NCBI RefSeq assembly: GCF_023053635.1
Contig: NC_086192.1
Span: 12,687,501 to 12,751,500 of the forward strand
From: Elgaria multicarinata webbii
Taxonomy: Eukaryota > Chordata > Lepidosauria > Squamata > Anguidae
DNA: 64,000 bases
Direction of reading: 5' to 3'
Below, piece after piece: positions 23,982-34,352 of this stretch. Each line of letters starts with the position of its first letter. Position 1 is the first letter of the stretch. Position numbers and translations under genes: made by a program. The notes beneath the pieces are model-generated. The model was not told the origin of the DNA, did not search any database, and was given only the letters and a program-made list of their open reading frames with translations.

Positions 23982-24452
23982 TAACTCACAACATGATAAT
24001 AATCAACCGTGGTGTCGATTAGGATCAGCGTTGAGTTGGCTATTAGTCCACGCTGAGTTGACTCATTCATCCCCTGCCTTCTCTCCCCACTCAGTCCTCC
24101 CGCAAGTATCCCATCACCCATTGCTGCCAAAAATCTATCCTGTTGGCTGGACTCTAGAACAGCTGCCGCCACTTTGACCGCTCTTGCCTTGCAACTCTGT
24201 GGCTGCCGAAATAACCAATGGTGACCGAGCAAATAATCAACGGTGCCCTCCACACATCACGATAACCAACAGTGGTTCATGTAGCCAACTCTGCACAGCG
24301 TTGGTTATTGGTTATTTGCGTTGGTTATTTCAGCCAAATAACCAACTGTTGGTTAAAAGATTCCCGCCACACAACACGATAACCCATAGTGGGTCAAATC
24401 ACCAACCGCTGACTATTTAAACCACTGTTGGTTATCATGTTGTCTGAATCCA
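23982..24452. mobile_element. Palindromic MITE
   Basis: Inverted ends (CACAACATGATAATAATC left, GGTTATCATGTTGTCTGAA right) with many inverted GGTTATTTGCGTTGG / CCAAATAACCAAC words inside; the terminus resembles the CCTGTTCAGAC family. Confidence 0.62.
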
Positions 24453-24550
24453 GTCTTTGAGATGGACGGGCTCAGCAGTTACCTTTTAAAGAAGAATTCT
24501 TTGGTATGAATAAGGTGGATAGCAGACCACCGGTGAGATATAAAAAGTTT

Positions 24551-24725
24551 CATAGAATCATAGAATAGCAGAGTTGGAAGGGGCCTACAAGGCCATCGAG
24601 TCCAACCCCCTGCTCAATGCAGGAATCCACCCTAAAGCATCCCTGACAGACGGCTGTCCAGCTGACTCTTGAAGGCCTCTAAGGTGGGAGAGCCCACAAC
24701 CTCCCTAGGTCACTGGTTCCATTGT
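24551..24725 (-). mobile_element. CR1 LINE 3' fragment
   Basis: CATAGAATCATAGAATAGCA through ATCCCTGACAGACGGCTG to GTCACTGGTTCCATTG. Confidence 0.86.
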
Positions 24726-25794
24726 GATCATGACACAGCGAAGCAGTTTTATGAATGCACAATTCTTTCCCAAAACCTCAGTTTTGGGGGTAATGGAAGC
24801 CTTATTAGGGTGTTATCAGCCGAGTGAAGAAATCTTTCTCAGTTAATCTCATGGGCATTAAAAGAACCTGCAATTATTTGCGTAGGAACAAATTAGGCAT
24901 TTTAAAGAAAAAGAGGCATTTTTAAAAAATTATGCACACACATACATCTCGCTCAGGTGTCGTCTTAGACGTGGTATTCCGTTCTGTGTGACACACACAC
25001 ACACACACACCGAGAGGGAAAGAGAGAGAGAAGGGGGAATTAAAAAATGTAAGCCTCTTCTAAGTTGGTGCATGCTATTGACAGTTTAACACTGCAATGA
25101 TACTACACAGGTCTTCTCAGAAGTAAGCTCCCACGGCATTCAATGGGACATCTTACCCCCTCCACTGCACTGGATCTAATATTTATTTACTTCATTTATT
25201 ACATTTCTCTACCGCCCCATAGCGGAAGCCCTAAACTGAATCATCTAACAAAAATTTGCAAGCTATAAAGCAGCCGGGAAGGGCATGTATTTGCCCACCT
25301 GTCTGGGAGATTAAAGGCTACAATGCCAGTTTCCTGGGAGTAACCCCTACTGAACTCAATGGGCCGTTCTTCTGAATGGGCAGGCATAGGATTGTGCCGT
25401 GAGAACGGAGGAATGTTGAAACCCTTCGTTTCCAATGGCAACTCCATGTCAACAAGACACGGCACACATTACTAAGCAAGGATCAGGAAACGACGGTGCA
25501 AATACCTGGCTAAGCATCGCTGAACCAGTTTAGCTGATGACTTCTCTGCCAAGCAGAAGGATGTGATCAAGACAGAAACTACATCTCAGCGCTGACACAC
25601 GCCGCATCAGTGGCCTGGTGGATGTCCCAACCCTGGCTCCGTTTCCTCCCGTGTGATTGGGGCAATGCCCAATTTCCAAAGCGGCTAGGTTATCAATGAG
25701 TGCAACATCCTTTGAAGGAGTTAAAGAGCAGCTTGAGCTAATAGCCACCTGTACTAAGACGCAAACCAGATTTTTCCCCTGGTGACCTGAGACA

Positions 25795-25833
<39 letters not shown>

Positions 25834-26120
25834 ACTGCTGACATCTGTCTGGAGCTAAATGCTATTTATCCAAAATGCTGAATCACTGATTCCAAATTAG
25901 AGGCAAACGGGGTGGGGGGGAACACGTTTATACAAATATAGTACCGGCTCAGTAATTAACCTTGGCTAATCTTTTCATTACCTTGGGCTGTTGCATTTCC
26001 ATTCGTAGTATTAGCAACATGAGACTTACACACAAGTTACTATTCCAATTACGCTGGCAGCTTGTCACAGGCCATGCCGCCTTCAAAATTCTAGTCCTCA
26101 TTGTTAGAAAATTCTATACC
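24726..26120. other. Intronic stretch with minor repeats
   Basis: (AC)n at 24991-25010 and 25801-25828, an antisense L2 tail at 25176-25232 (ACCGCCCCATAGCGGAAG), and short GTAACCCCTACTGAACTCAA-type repeats near 25345. No exon seen. Confidence 0.5.
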
Positions 26121-26121
26121 A

Positions 26122-26342
26122 AGAGTCAGTGGGGTGTAACGGCTAAGGTATCGGACTGGGAGTCCAGAGATCCGGGTTCTAGTCCCCACTGGGCCACGGA
26201 AACCCACTGGGTGACTTTGGGCCAGTCACAGACTCTCAGCCCGGCCCACCTCACAGGGTTGTTGTTGTGAGGATAAAATGGAGGGGGTAGGATTATGTAT
26301 GCTGCCTTGGGTTCCTTGGAGGAAAAAAGGCGGGATATAAAT

Positions 26343-26384
<42 letters not shown>
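26122..26384 (+). mobile_element. Full-length tRNA-derived SINE
   Basis: Complete: GGGTGTAACGGCTAAGG (A-box region), GGGTTCTAGTCCCCA (B-box region), CTGGGTGACTTTGGGCCAGT, CACAGGGTTGTTGTTGTGAG, GCCTTGGGTTCCTTGGAGG, GGCGGGATATAAATG and an (AAT)14-like tail. Confidence 0.9.
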
Positions 26385-26591
26385 GACTATGAGCATCACA
26401 TCTACAATGAAAAACCCCACACATTGCAGAGGGTTCTGGGAGGGTTTTCCCCCCCTAGGCGGGGCACACATTCAGGTCACACAGGTTGGTCCAACCAGAT
26501 CTGGTGGTCCTTTGTGTGAGCGGAAAGAACCCACCTTGAATTACTCTGGTGGATGCACATTAGAGCGGCAGATCAGAAGTGATGGGAAAGG

Positions 26592-27105
26592 CATATTTAT
26601 TTATTTATTTAGAATATTTATATACCGCTCCCCATTGAAAAATTTCGGAGCGGTGTACAAGGTAAAATGAAAATAAAAACAGAATAAAAACAGTTAAAAC
26701 AAAATTTAAAAGAAGCAATAACAGTAATCCAAGGCTGCATGTTAGAGAAAGGCGTCTTGGAATAAAGATGTTTTCAGGAGGTGCCGAAAGGAGTACAAGG
26801 TTGGCACCTGCCTGACCTCCAGAGGCAGGGAGTTCCACAGGAGGGGGGCCCACCACGCTGAAGGCTCTTCCCCTGGTGGATTCCAGTCAGAGGATGGATC
26901 TATGTGGAACCACCTGAGGATGACCTCAGTGACCGGGCAGGTTGGTAAGGGAGAAGGCGCTCTCTCAGGTATCCTGGTCCCAAGTTGTTTAGGGCTTTGT
27001 ACACAAGTCCAAGAACCTTCAACCTGGCCCGGTAGCGAATAGGGAGCCAGTGCAGTTCCCTCAGCAGAGGAGTTACATGCTGGAAAGGGGCAGCTTCGGA
27101 CAACA
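26592..27105 (-). mobile_element. L2-type LINE 3' fragment
   Basis: Minus-strand coding remnants [40 protein letters not shown]; tail ATATACCGCTCCCCATTG on the plus strand. Confidence 0.87.
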
Positions 27106-27194
27106 GCCTATATTTCAGGTAGACTTATCCACCACTCTTGATCTTGGGTGTTGATGCCCTTGTGTCGTGCTTGTGGGTTTCGCATGTGCAACTG

Positions 27195-27275
27195 GTTGGC
27201 CCCTGTGTGAACAGAATGCTGACTAGATGGACCCTTAGTCTGATCCAGAAGGGCTTTTCTTACATTCTTATCAAG
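27195..27275 (+). mobile_element. CR1-like (TTCTTA-tailed) fragment
   Basis: TGGTTGGCCCCTGTGTGAAC…TACATTCTTA, the 3' end of the family at 45845 and 47601. Confidence 0.65.
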
Positions 27276-27291
27276 GAACCTTCGATAAGCA

Positions 27292-27350
27292 CTGCCCAGA
27301 GAGCTTCGGCTATGGGACGGGATGTCAATGAAATAAATAAATAAATAAAT
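27292..27350 (+). mobile_element. L2 tail fragment
   Basis: CCCAGAGAGCTTCGGCTATG and an (AAAT)n tail. Confidence 0.75.
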
Positions 27351-27437
27351 CAGCACCTGAGGATGCTTGCGGGGGAAATCCACACTATTAGCACTTCTCC
27401 CCTCGAAGATGGGTTAAGTGAGTAAGAACCATCAACC

Positions 27438-27852
27438 CCCTGCTTCCATATACTGGAGGAACACTTGAATGAGCTGGGTTTGTTTAGCCTGGATCAAAGA
27501 ATATTAACGGGAGACATGATAGCAGTCGTCACATATCCGAAGGGCTGTTGCACAGAAGATGCGACACGCTCGTTCTCCGTTGGTCCAAAGGGCAGGATAA
27601 CAACCGATGCATGAAAATTGCTGGGAAGCAGATTTGGGCTAATCATTACGAGAAACCTTAACGGAGCGTTCAACGGTGGAACTAACTGCCTTCCAGGGCG
27701 ATGGGCTTCTCCTTCCCTGGAGGTATTTAAGCAGCGGCTGGATGGCCGACTGCCGGGGAAGGATGGACTAGCATTCCGCACTGCGGATCCTGCACCGAAC
27801 AGGGGGTGGACTAGATGACCTTCAAGGTCCCCTCTATGATTCTACCATTCTG
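27438..27852 (+). mobile_element. Diverged CR1 LINE 3' fragment
   Basis: GGGAGACATGATAGCAGTCG, TTCCCTGGAGGTATTTAAGC and ATGATTCTACCATTCTGAT follow CR1 order but are much more diverged than the other CR1 copies, so it is older. Confidence 0.75.
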
Positions 27853-28486
27853 ATTATTAGTGGTCGTGCGACGCTTCAGCTGTAAAACCAGCAGCTGAGC
27901 TGAAAGGAGACCTCACAAATCAATATGAAGATGCTACTTATTTGCCCAGTATTTGTTGACAATGGTGCTTTCTGGCCTTCTTGGAAAATGGCAGCCATAT
28001 CCTTCCCTGCTTGGATCCTCGTTTTCCTGCCGGCTAGCATTAGATCTCTCCACTAAAACAGCACCAAGAAACGGACGTGAAAGACTGGAAGGGGGGGGAG
28101 AAAGAAACAAGGTTCTCAATTATCCTTTTCCTTTCAAGATTCAAAGATAAAGGATTTCTGCAACGTCAGTAGATTTCTCCTGATGCTAGAAATAAAATGT
28201 GTGTGTGGGGTTTCTGAGGAGGGGAAGACGTTCTTCCCCTACAGACCACGGTGTTTTTAAATTTTATTTCTTGTAACAAGATACTTTTTTTTTATTTAAT
28301 AACAAAAATCAAGGCCTAGTCAAAACTATACCCAAGGTATCTTGGCATCATAAGGAGAGCCCTCCTAGGTCAGACATAGGCTGCGTCTAGTACCACGTCT
28401 AGTACCACCTGGTTTCCACTGTGGGTTGAAGACGCTGCTTATAAGCCCACATACGAGGTACAAAGGATACAGCCTTCCCCTCTTTG

Positions 28487-29024
28487 TAGGGTGACCGTAT
28501 AGAAAGGAGGACAGGGCTCCTGTATCTTTAACAATTGTAGAGAAAAGGGAATTTCAGCAGGTGTCATTTGTATGCCGGCAGCACCTGGTAAAATTCCCTG
28601 TTCATCACAACAGTTAAAGCTGCCCTCTTTTGTATCTCGTCACTCTAGTATAGCTCCTGCAGCTTTAACTGTTGTGATGAAGAGGGAATTTCGCCAGGTG
28701 CTGCATGCACACGAATGACCCCTGCTGAAATTCCCTTTTTTTTTACAACTGTTAAAGATACAGGAGCCCTGTCCTCCTTTTCATAGGGTCAGCCAGCAGC
28801 ACCTGGTAAAATTCCCTGTTCATCACACCAGTTAAAGCTGCAGGAGCCCTACCCTCTTTTAAATCTGGTCACTTTAGTATAGCTCCTGCAGCTTGAACTG
28901 TGGTGATGAAGAGGGAATTTCACCAGGTTCTCCATATATACAAATGACACCTGCTGAAATTCCCTTTTCTCTACAACTGTTAAAGATACAGGAGCCCTGT
29001 CCTCCTTTTCATAGGGTCAGCCTA
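28487..29024. mobile_element. Compound hAT-like foldback element (538 bp)
   Basis: Ends TAGGGTGACC and its inverse, with a perfect 8-bp target duplication CCTCTTTG (28479-28486, 29025-29032). Nearly the whole unit is an inverted repeat: AGGAGACAGGGCTCC-like arms, CAGCACCTGGTAAAATTCCC / GGGAATTTCGCCAGGTGCTG inner arms. A second, ~218-bp-shifted copy of the 3' part (from 28796) follows inside the same target duplication. Confidence 0.85.
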
Positions 29025-29032
29025 CCTCTTTG

Positions 29033-31337
29033 ACCATCCCCAGCATTCAATTTTTTAGAGGTAGACTGCCTCGAACCTGGGAGGTTCCGTTCATGCATTG
29101 TGGCTGGAAGCTGCGGACAGAAGTGCGTCTGATTCCCTTCTAAAGGCATCAAAGTAAGGGACCACCACCAAATCGTGCAGCAGTTAATCTTCCTAGCTCA
29201 GTATAGGGGGAAAAATGACTTCTCTCTGGTTGCAAACACACCAAAAAAAACCTCGCAGACCTGCTCATGTTAACATTTAAGCTTCAAAGGCCCCAGAGTT
29301 CAGCAGCAGAAAGTCCCAGTTTCAGTCCTAAGCGGTCTCCAATTAACATGCAAAACACCACTGCCGAGACCCTGGGGAACATGCACCAGTTTACTTGGGA
29401 ATTGTGTAGCAGAGAACAGCAGGAACTCTGAGCTGCCTCCCTCTTTTCCTAACCTCAGAGCAACCTCGGGCACCTTCAGTGTAAAGTGCCACATAAGACA
29501 TTATTACAGAGGCAATGTGGTATAATGGCTAGAGCAGTCTTCTCCCCCCCCCCCCCCGCAACCCCAACCTAGTGTCTTCTAGTGTTGGATTACGATTGTG
29601 TGGTTGCTGGCTAATTTGTTACCCGCCTCTCCCTCTGGATCGAGGCAGGGTACAACACAAATGCAAACACCATAAAATACGTATAACTAATTAAAACATT
29701 TAAAACTAATACATTATTGCAGCACATTATTAAACGGCATCTTAATGCACCTGGAGGACATCAGGTTGGGGAAAGCCAGGCTGGAGTGTTGCCTTTAGAT
29801 ATGAGAAACCCCAATTCACACCCTCTGCTCAACTCGGAATGGCCTTGGGTAAGTTACTAGATCGCCACCTAAACTACCTCGCAGGGTTGTTGGGACGTTA
29901 GTGAAGTGTCATTCGCTCAGAAGGACGGCAGAATTCCAACGCGGCTCACAACAATTTAAACTCACAGGGAGGCACGACCTTCTCTCGCTCAGTTCCACAA
30001 CAGACCTGCAAGGTAGGCCAGTCCTGTTCCCATGTGACACAGGGCAACAAACCTGGAGCCCATCAGCCAGGCTGGACACGAATTCACTCAACCAAACCAG
30101 CTCCAAGCGGAGCACAAATATTGAGTCGTAACACTTTGCAAAACGGCTTTATACGCTTGTCACTGGTAGGGCACCGTTTTCAAGGCGTTTGGAATTTCAA
30201 GGGGAAAACTCTACGCACACATGCGCACGCACACCAGCTCGTTTGCGCTACCAGCTCCCCTCTGGGCAAAACAAATAAGAATTCCTAACCCATTTTCTCA
30301 CCTATGCCGGAAAAGCCCCCCTGCAATTCTCTCCATGAAAAAAGCCTGCTTAGAACAGAAGCCAAGACTCAAACGAGGGGGTGCAGATAGATATAGAAGA
30401 TGACCTGCGTGCATCGATTGCAAACACGCGCACTGCAATATTTCGAAAAGCACTGGGCAGCACACATGCTTGTAACCGCTCCACGTTCAAAGTCTCTCTT
30501 ATCTCCCTTAGGGCCGCTGCACCTGTCATCCACAAAATGTTTAGTTGACCATCCACGTTCCCCACACACACTGCATCGCCTCCTTCTGCCCCCCCGCCTG
30601 CCTTCTCCATCAAACATCTTGGATGGGCAAGCACCCGAGAAGTACTTTAGGGCGCACCGTCAGAACTAGGGAATCAAAGCCCTGTTTCTTTTCATTTTTT
30701 TTAAAGGACGGTACAAAAAAAAATATCTTACTGAGCATCTAAAGGGAGAAGGGACCATTTCTCAGAGTTACAGAGGAGGGGCGGCACAATTAGAGGCAAC
30801 ATGGAAGACAATACCGCAAGCATCCACACACAAGGAGTGTTAATTACATCGTGTGGCTTCGATTTATTTATTTATTATTATTTTTAATCCTAACGCACTG
30901 CAATACAGCCATCCCCCATCACGGTGGGGAAGGGTGTGGTCTCGACTAGCGTGGGGGCATTTCTCAGTTCCTTTTTTTATTATTATTATTAAAGAGAGAG
31001 GTGTTTAGTGGAGAAAATACCCTGGCGCTGAAACTACCTCCAGCAAATCCGGACTCGAAACAGCACGTCCCCAAATTCTCGGAATGAAAGAAGCAGCGGT
31101 GGAAAGCTAAAACGCATGAAGGTCGCAAGGGTACCCGATGCAATTCCTTCTGGGTTTGTGTATGAAGCGTGCCCCCCTTTTTTTCTGAGAGATGGGGGTT
31201 GGGGGGTGTCAAGGCACCCTCTGCTTTTGGTGTACCCAAATCCAGAAGGGGTCTCTTCAGCCTTTTGTATGCACCCCAACCACGTTCCTAGCCAGGGAGC
31301 AGCGATTTCCAATAGCAGGGTTAAACAGCATGCGGCA
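29033..31337. other. Intronic stretch, mostly unexplained
   Basis: Possible decayed SINE pieces near 29515-29700 and 29830-30050 (CGCAGGGTTGTTGGGAC, CTGCAAGGTAGGCCAGTCC) and a CR1-like trace near 29060-29200. No exon seen. Confidence 0.4.
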
Positions 31338-31488
31338 CAGAGAGAGAGAGAGAGAGAAACCACAGATGGAAGCAGGGCAGACTGATCACTGGGGAGGAAA
31401 GGAGAGAAAGGGGGAGTAGAAAGGATGGGGGGAAGAACAGATGAGACCAGGGAGGGGGGGTGTTAAAAAGATGGGAAGCCAGGGAGAA
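31338..31488. repeat. Direct repeat copy B (purine-rich)
   Basis: A roughly 151-bp block running from (GA)n through CACAGATGGAAGCAGG and GGGGAGGAAAGGAGAG to GATGGGAAGCCAGGG. It is nearly identical to 32403-32555, with only a handful of substitutions and small indels noticed by eye. Confidence 0.88.
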
Positions 31489-31724
31489 AGATCAAGACTG
31501 GCAGGGCAGGGAAGAAGGAAATCAGGGAGAAATGGAAGAGCAGAAAAATAAAAGAATTGGTAGAAAGAGGTCCCGGAGGAAGTGGGTGTGTGTGTGTGTG
31601 CGAATGAGACGCATGGGAGAATGTTTTTTGAAAAAAGAACAGGGAAAGAAATGAGGGGTGAGGGGGAGACAGGCATGGAGGGGGTCTGTTGTGAAACATC
31701 CAGCCCCATGGGGAGGGAGAGCAA

Positions 31725-32385
31725 TGAAATCAATGGCAATTGCATTCAGAAGACCTTAAACCCTGGCTTTAACCCTGGTGGATAAGCCAGAAAGCCGGGC
31801 TGCATTCAGAAGACACCTTAAACCAGGGTTTTAGCCATGATGGTTATGCCAGAAAGCCTGGCCGTGTTCAGAAGACACCTTAAACCCCAGCTTTAACCAT
31901 GGTGGATAAGCCAGAAAGCCGGGCTGCGTTGACACCTTAAACCAGGGTTTTAGCCATGATGGTTATGCCAGAAAGCCTGGCCGTGTTCAGAAGACACCTT
32001 AAACCCCAGCTTTAACCATGGTGGATAAGCCAGAAAGCCGGGCTGCATTCGGAAGACACTTTAAACCATGGTTTTAGCCATGGTGAATAAAGCCCAAACG
32101 CTTATTCCCCATGGTTAAAGCTGTGGGTTAAGGTGTCTTCTGAACGTGGCCTGGCTTCCTGGTAACCATCATGGTTAAAGCCGTGGTTTAAGGTGGCTTC
32201 TGAACACAGCCTGGCTTTCTGGCGTAACCGCCATGGTTAAAGCCCTGGTTTAAGGGGTCTCCTGAACGGGCCCAATAGGGGCTAATGCAGTAGTCTTGAA
32301 CTATATATTTAATATATTCCCGGTTAAGCCAGACTGCCTCCTTCACCTTTGGTTATAAAGCTGTGGTTTAAGGTGTCTTCAGAAC
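31725..32385. repeat. Inverted array of ~60-bp MITE-like units
   Basis: The left half repeats a unit with CAGAAGACACCTTAAACC, ACCATGGTGGATAAGCC and AGAAAGCCGGGCTG about five times. From about 32090 the same unit appears in reverse (GGTTAAAGCTGTGGG, TTAAGGTGTCTTCTGAAC). A 19-20 base CCCATGGGGAGG…GAGAGC word flanks both sides (about 31706 and 32386). It looks like an amplified and inverted non-autonomous DNA transposon. Confidence 0.8.
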
Positions 32386-32402
32386 CCATGGGGAGGTGGA
32401 GA

Positions 32403-32555
32403 GCGAGAGAGAGGGAGAGAGAGCGCACAGATGGAACCAGGGCAGACTGATCACTGGGGAGGAAAGGAGAGAAAGGGGGAGCAGAAAGGATGGGGGGAAG
32501 AGCAGATGAGACCAGGGAGGGGGGGGTTGTTCAAAAGATGGGAAGCCAGGGAGAA
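32403..32555. repeat. Direct repeat copy A (purine-rich)
   Basis: Partner of 31338-31488 at an offset of about 1066 bp. It lies in SPNS2 intron 1 about 110-260 bp downstream of the exon 1 donor. The inverted array at 31725-32385 lies between the two copies. Confidence 0.88.
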
Positions 32556-32662
32556 GGGCAATTCCACGGGGGAGGGGAGCCGAGAGGAAGGAGGACGGGG
32601 ACGGAGGAGGAAAGGGAGAGGCCAGGCGAGCGCGTGAGGGGAAGCGGGGGGCTCTCTCTCAC

Positions 32663-32987
32663 CTGCCACGGTGTACCTGTCCAGGTAGTTGAGGACGTTG
32701 CCCACGCTGAGGATGGCGGCGGCCGCCACGCGCGCTCTGCCCAGGCTGGGAGCCGCCGCCGCCGCCGCCGCCGCCGCCTTGGAGCCGCCTTCGCCGGGCG
32801 CCTGGACCGCGCCGGAGAGCGTCTGCACCTCGCCGCCTCGCCCGCAGCAGCCCCGCTCGCCTCCTCCTCCTCCTCCGCCTCCTCCGCCGTCGTCCTCGTC
32901 GTCCTCGTCCCCGCCGGGGCCCCGGAGGCGTCCGCCGCCGCCGCCGCCGCCGCCGCCCGACGAGCCGTCGCTCTCCAGGCACATCAT
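32663..32987 (-). CDS. SPNS2: SPNS2 first coding exon (sphingosine-1-phosphate transporter)
   Basis: SPNS2 is a 12-helix major facilitator superfamily protein of the plasma membrane that exports sphingosine-1-phosphate, notably from endothelial cells. Seen here: the exon starts with MMCLES, matching the MMCLE start of mammalian SPNS2. It continues through a Gly/Asp/Glu-rich tail (runs of nine and ten Gly), the conserved EVQTLSG motif, a nine-Ala run, and the first half of helix 1 ending in [14 protein letters not shown]. It encodes 108 codons plus one base (phase 1) and ends at a good donor (GCAG then GTGAGA). The second ATG (32984) has an A at -3 and a better context than the first. The frame stays open far upstream, but that stretch has no family similarity and part of it comes from a SINE array, so the start was set by homology. 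Later exons must lie beyond position 1. Identity is very likely; TSS is not determined. Confidence 0.93.
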
Positions 32988-33019
32988 GAGAGCCGCGGCG
33001 GGCGCGGGAGGAGGCGCAC

Positions 33020-33066
33020 CTGCTGCTGCTGCTGCCGCCGCTGCCGCTCGCTGCTGCTGCTGCTGC
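33020..33066 (-). repeat. Paired CAG triplet tracts in SPNS2 5' leader
   Basis: On the SPNS2 sense strand two (GCA)n tracts of about five units each, separated by GC-rich sequence, lie 30-80 bases upstream of the start codon. They are in frame with it and would encode Gln and Ala runs if translated. Confidence 0.75.
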
Positions 33067-33426
33067 CGGGCCGGCGGATCAGCGCCGCATCTTGGGCTGC
33101 CGCGCCCGCCCGTCCGCCCGCCTGCCCGCCCCGCGCGCCCGCCCGCCTGGTTGGTCGGCTGCCGCAGCGCCGCTCCGCCCCCGCCAGCGCCGGCGCCGCT
33201 CCTGCGCGCGGCCACAGCCCCGCCGGCCGGCCGCCGGGGCGCAGCGCCAGGGCAGCCCGGGGACCCCGGCGCCGACGCCGACGCCCCGCGCGCCCCTGTG
33301 CCCGGGTGCCCTCTGCGGCGCGCGCCGCCACGCCTCGCCTCCCCACGACTTGCCACGAAGGACCCCCAGCCCTGGGCGCCATCCCTTCCTCCCTCGGCTT
33401 CCACCCTTCCTTCCTTTCCTTTCTGA

Positions 33427-34352
33427 CATTCATATCCCACCTTCGCCACCCCCTTTCTCTACGGCCTTATCTTCACAACAACCCTGCCAGGTAGGGGATG
33501 CTGAAAGTCAGTGGCTGAGCCCAAGGCCACCCAGAGAGCTTCAGAGCCCAGTGGGAACGCGGGTCTGGCACACATGTATCCTTCACTTCCGTGTTATTTA
33601 CTAATTACATTCATATCCCACCTTCCCCACCCCCTTTCTCTCCGCCTTATCTTCACAACAACCCTGCCAGGTAGGGGACGTCCGTGGCTGAGCCCAAGGC
33701 CACCCAGAGAGCTTCATAGCCCAGTGGGAACGCGGGTCTGGCACACATGTATCCTTCACTTCCATGTTATTTACTAATTACATTCATATCCCACCTTCCC
33801 CACCCCCTTTCTCTCCGCCTTATCTTCACAACAACCCTGCCAGGTAGGGGACGCCCGCCGGATGTCAGTGGCTGAGCCCAAAGCCACCCAGAGAGCTTCA
33901 TAGCCCAGCGGGAACGCGGGTCTGGCACACATGTATCCTTCACTTCCATGTTATTTACTTATTACATTTATATCCCACCTTCCCCGCCCCCTTTCTCTCC
34001 GCCTTATCTTCACAACAACCCTGCCAGGTAGGGGACGCCCGCCGGATGTCAGTGGCTTTGCCCAAGGCCACCCAGAGAGCTTCATAGCCCAGTGGGAACG
34101 CGGGTCTGGCACACATGTTTCCTTCACTTTTATGTTATTTACTTATTACATTTATATCCCACCTTCCCTACCCCCTTTCTCTCCAACTTATCTTCACAAC
34201 AACCCTGCCAGGTAGGGGACGCCCGTGGCTGAGCCCAAGGCCACCCAGAGAGCTTCATAGCCCAGTGGGAACGCAGGTCTGGCACACATGTATCCTTCAC
34301 TTCCATGTTATTTACTAATTACATTCATATCCCACCTTCCCCACCCCCTTTT
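33427..34352 (-). repeat. SINE-derived tandem array, five ~180-bp units
   Basis: The motif CATTCATATCCCACC (CATTTA in two units) recurs at about 33427, 33608, 33781, 33965, 34149 and 34322, giving spacings of 181, 173, 184, 184 and 173. Each unit carries the antisense 3' half of the tRNA-SINE seen elsewhere in the window (ACCCTGCCAGGTAGGGG, GGCCACCCAGAGAG) plus a linker with GGTCTGGCACACATG. Longer units differ mainly by a GCCGGATGTCAGTGG insert. The array ends within about 440 bp of the SPNS2 start codon. Confidence 0.9.

Larger units (their letters stand above)
1..32662 (-). other. SPNS2: SPNS2 intron 1 (5' part)
   Basis: Everything from the exon 1 donor to the window edge lies downstream of SPNS2 exon 1. 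Exon 2 of the family begins with VLLDIQQ-like sequence, and nothing resembling it was found on the minus strand. Intron 1 is therefore inferred to exceed 32.6 kb. Most recognisable content is transposon-derived and is listed separately. Confidence 0.75.
32560..33426 (-). promoter_or_regulatory. SPNS2: CpG island / inferred SPNS2 promoter and 5' UTR
   Basis: This stretch is extremely GC- and CpG-rich compared with the AT-rich flanks and spans exon 1 and about 440 bp upstream. It contains GCC/GGC runs, two CAG-type triplet tracts on the sense strand (33066-33050 and 33034-33020), and many GC-box-like clusters. No TATA box was evident. The promoter role is inferred from position and composition. 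Confidence 0.7.

Noticed and set aside
30350-30669. Overlapping open frames on both strands near 30.4-30.7 kb
   Set aside because: No recognisable domain, no splice context and no repeat of the frame elsewhere; treated as chance.
32988-33449. In-frame extension of SPNS2 upstream of MMCLES (about 154 codons)
   Set aside because: Open only because the region is GC-rich; its far end runs into the SINE-derived array and it has no similarity to SPNS2. The known start aligns at 32987.
32490-33604. Long plus-strand open frames opposite SPNS2 exon 1
   Set aside because: Low-complexity Arg/Pro/Ala shadows of the GC-rich exon and CpG island.
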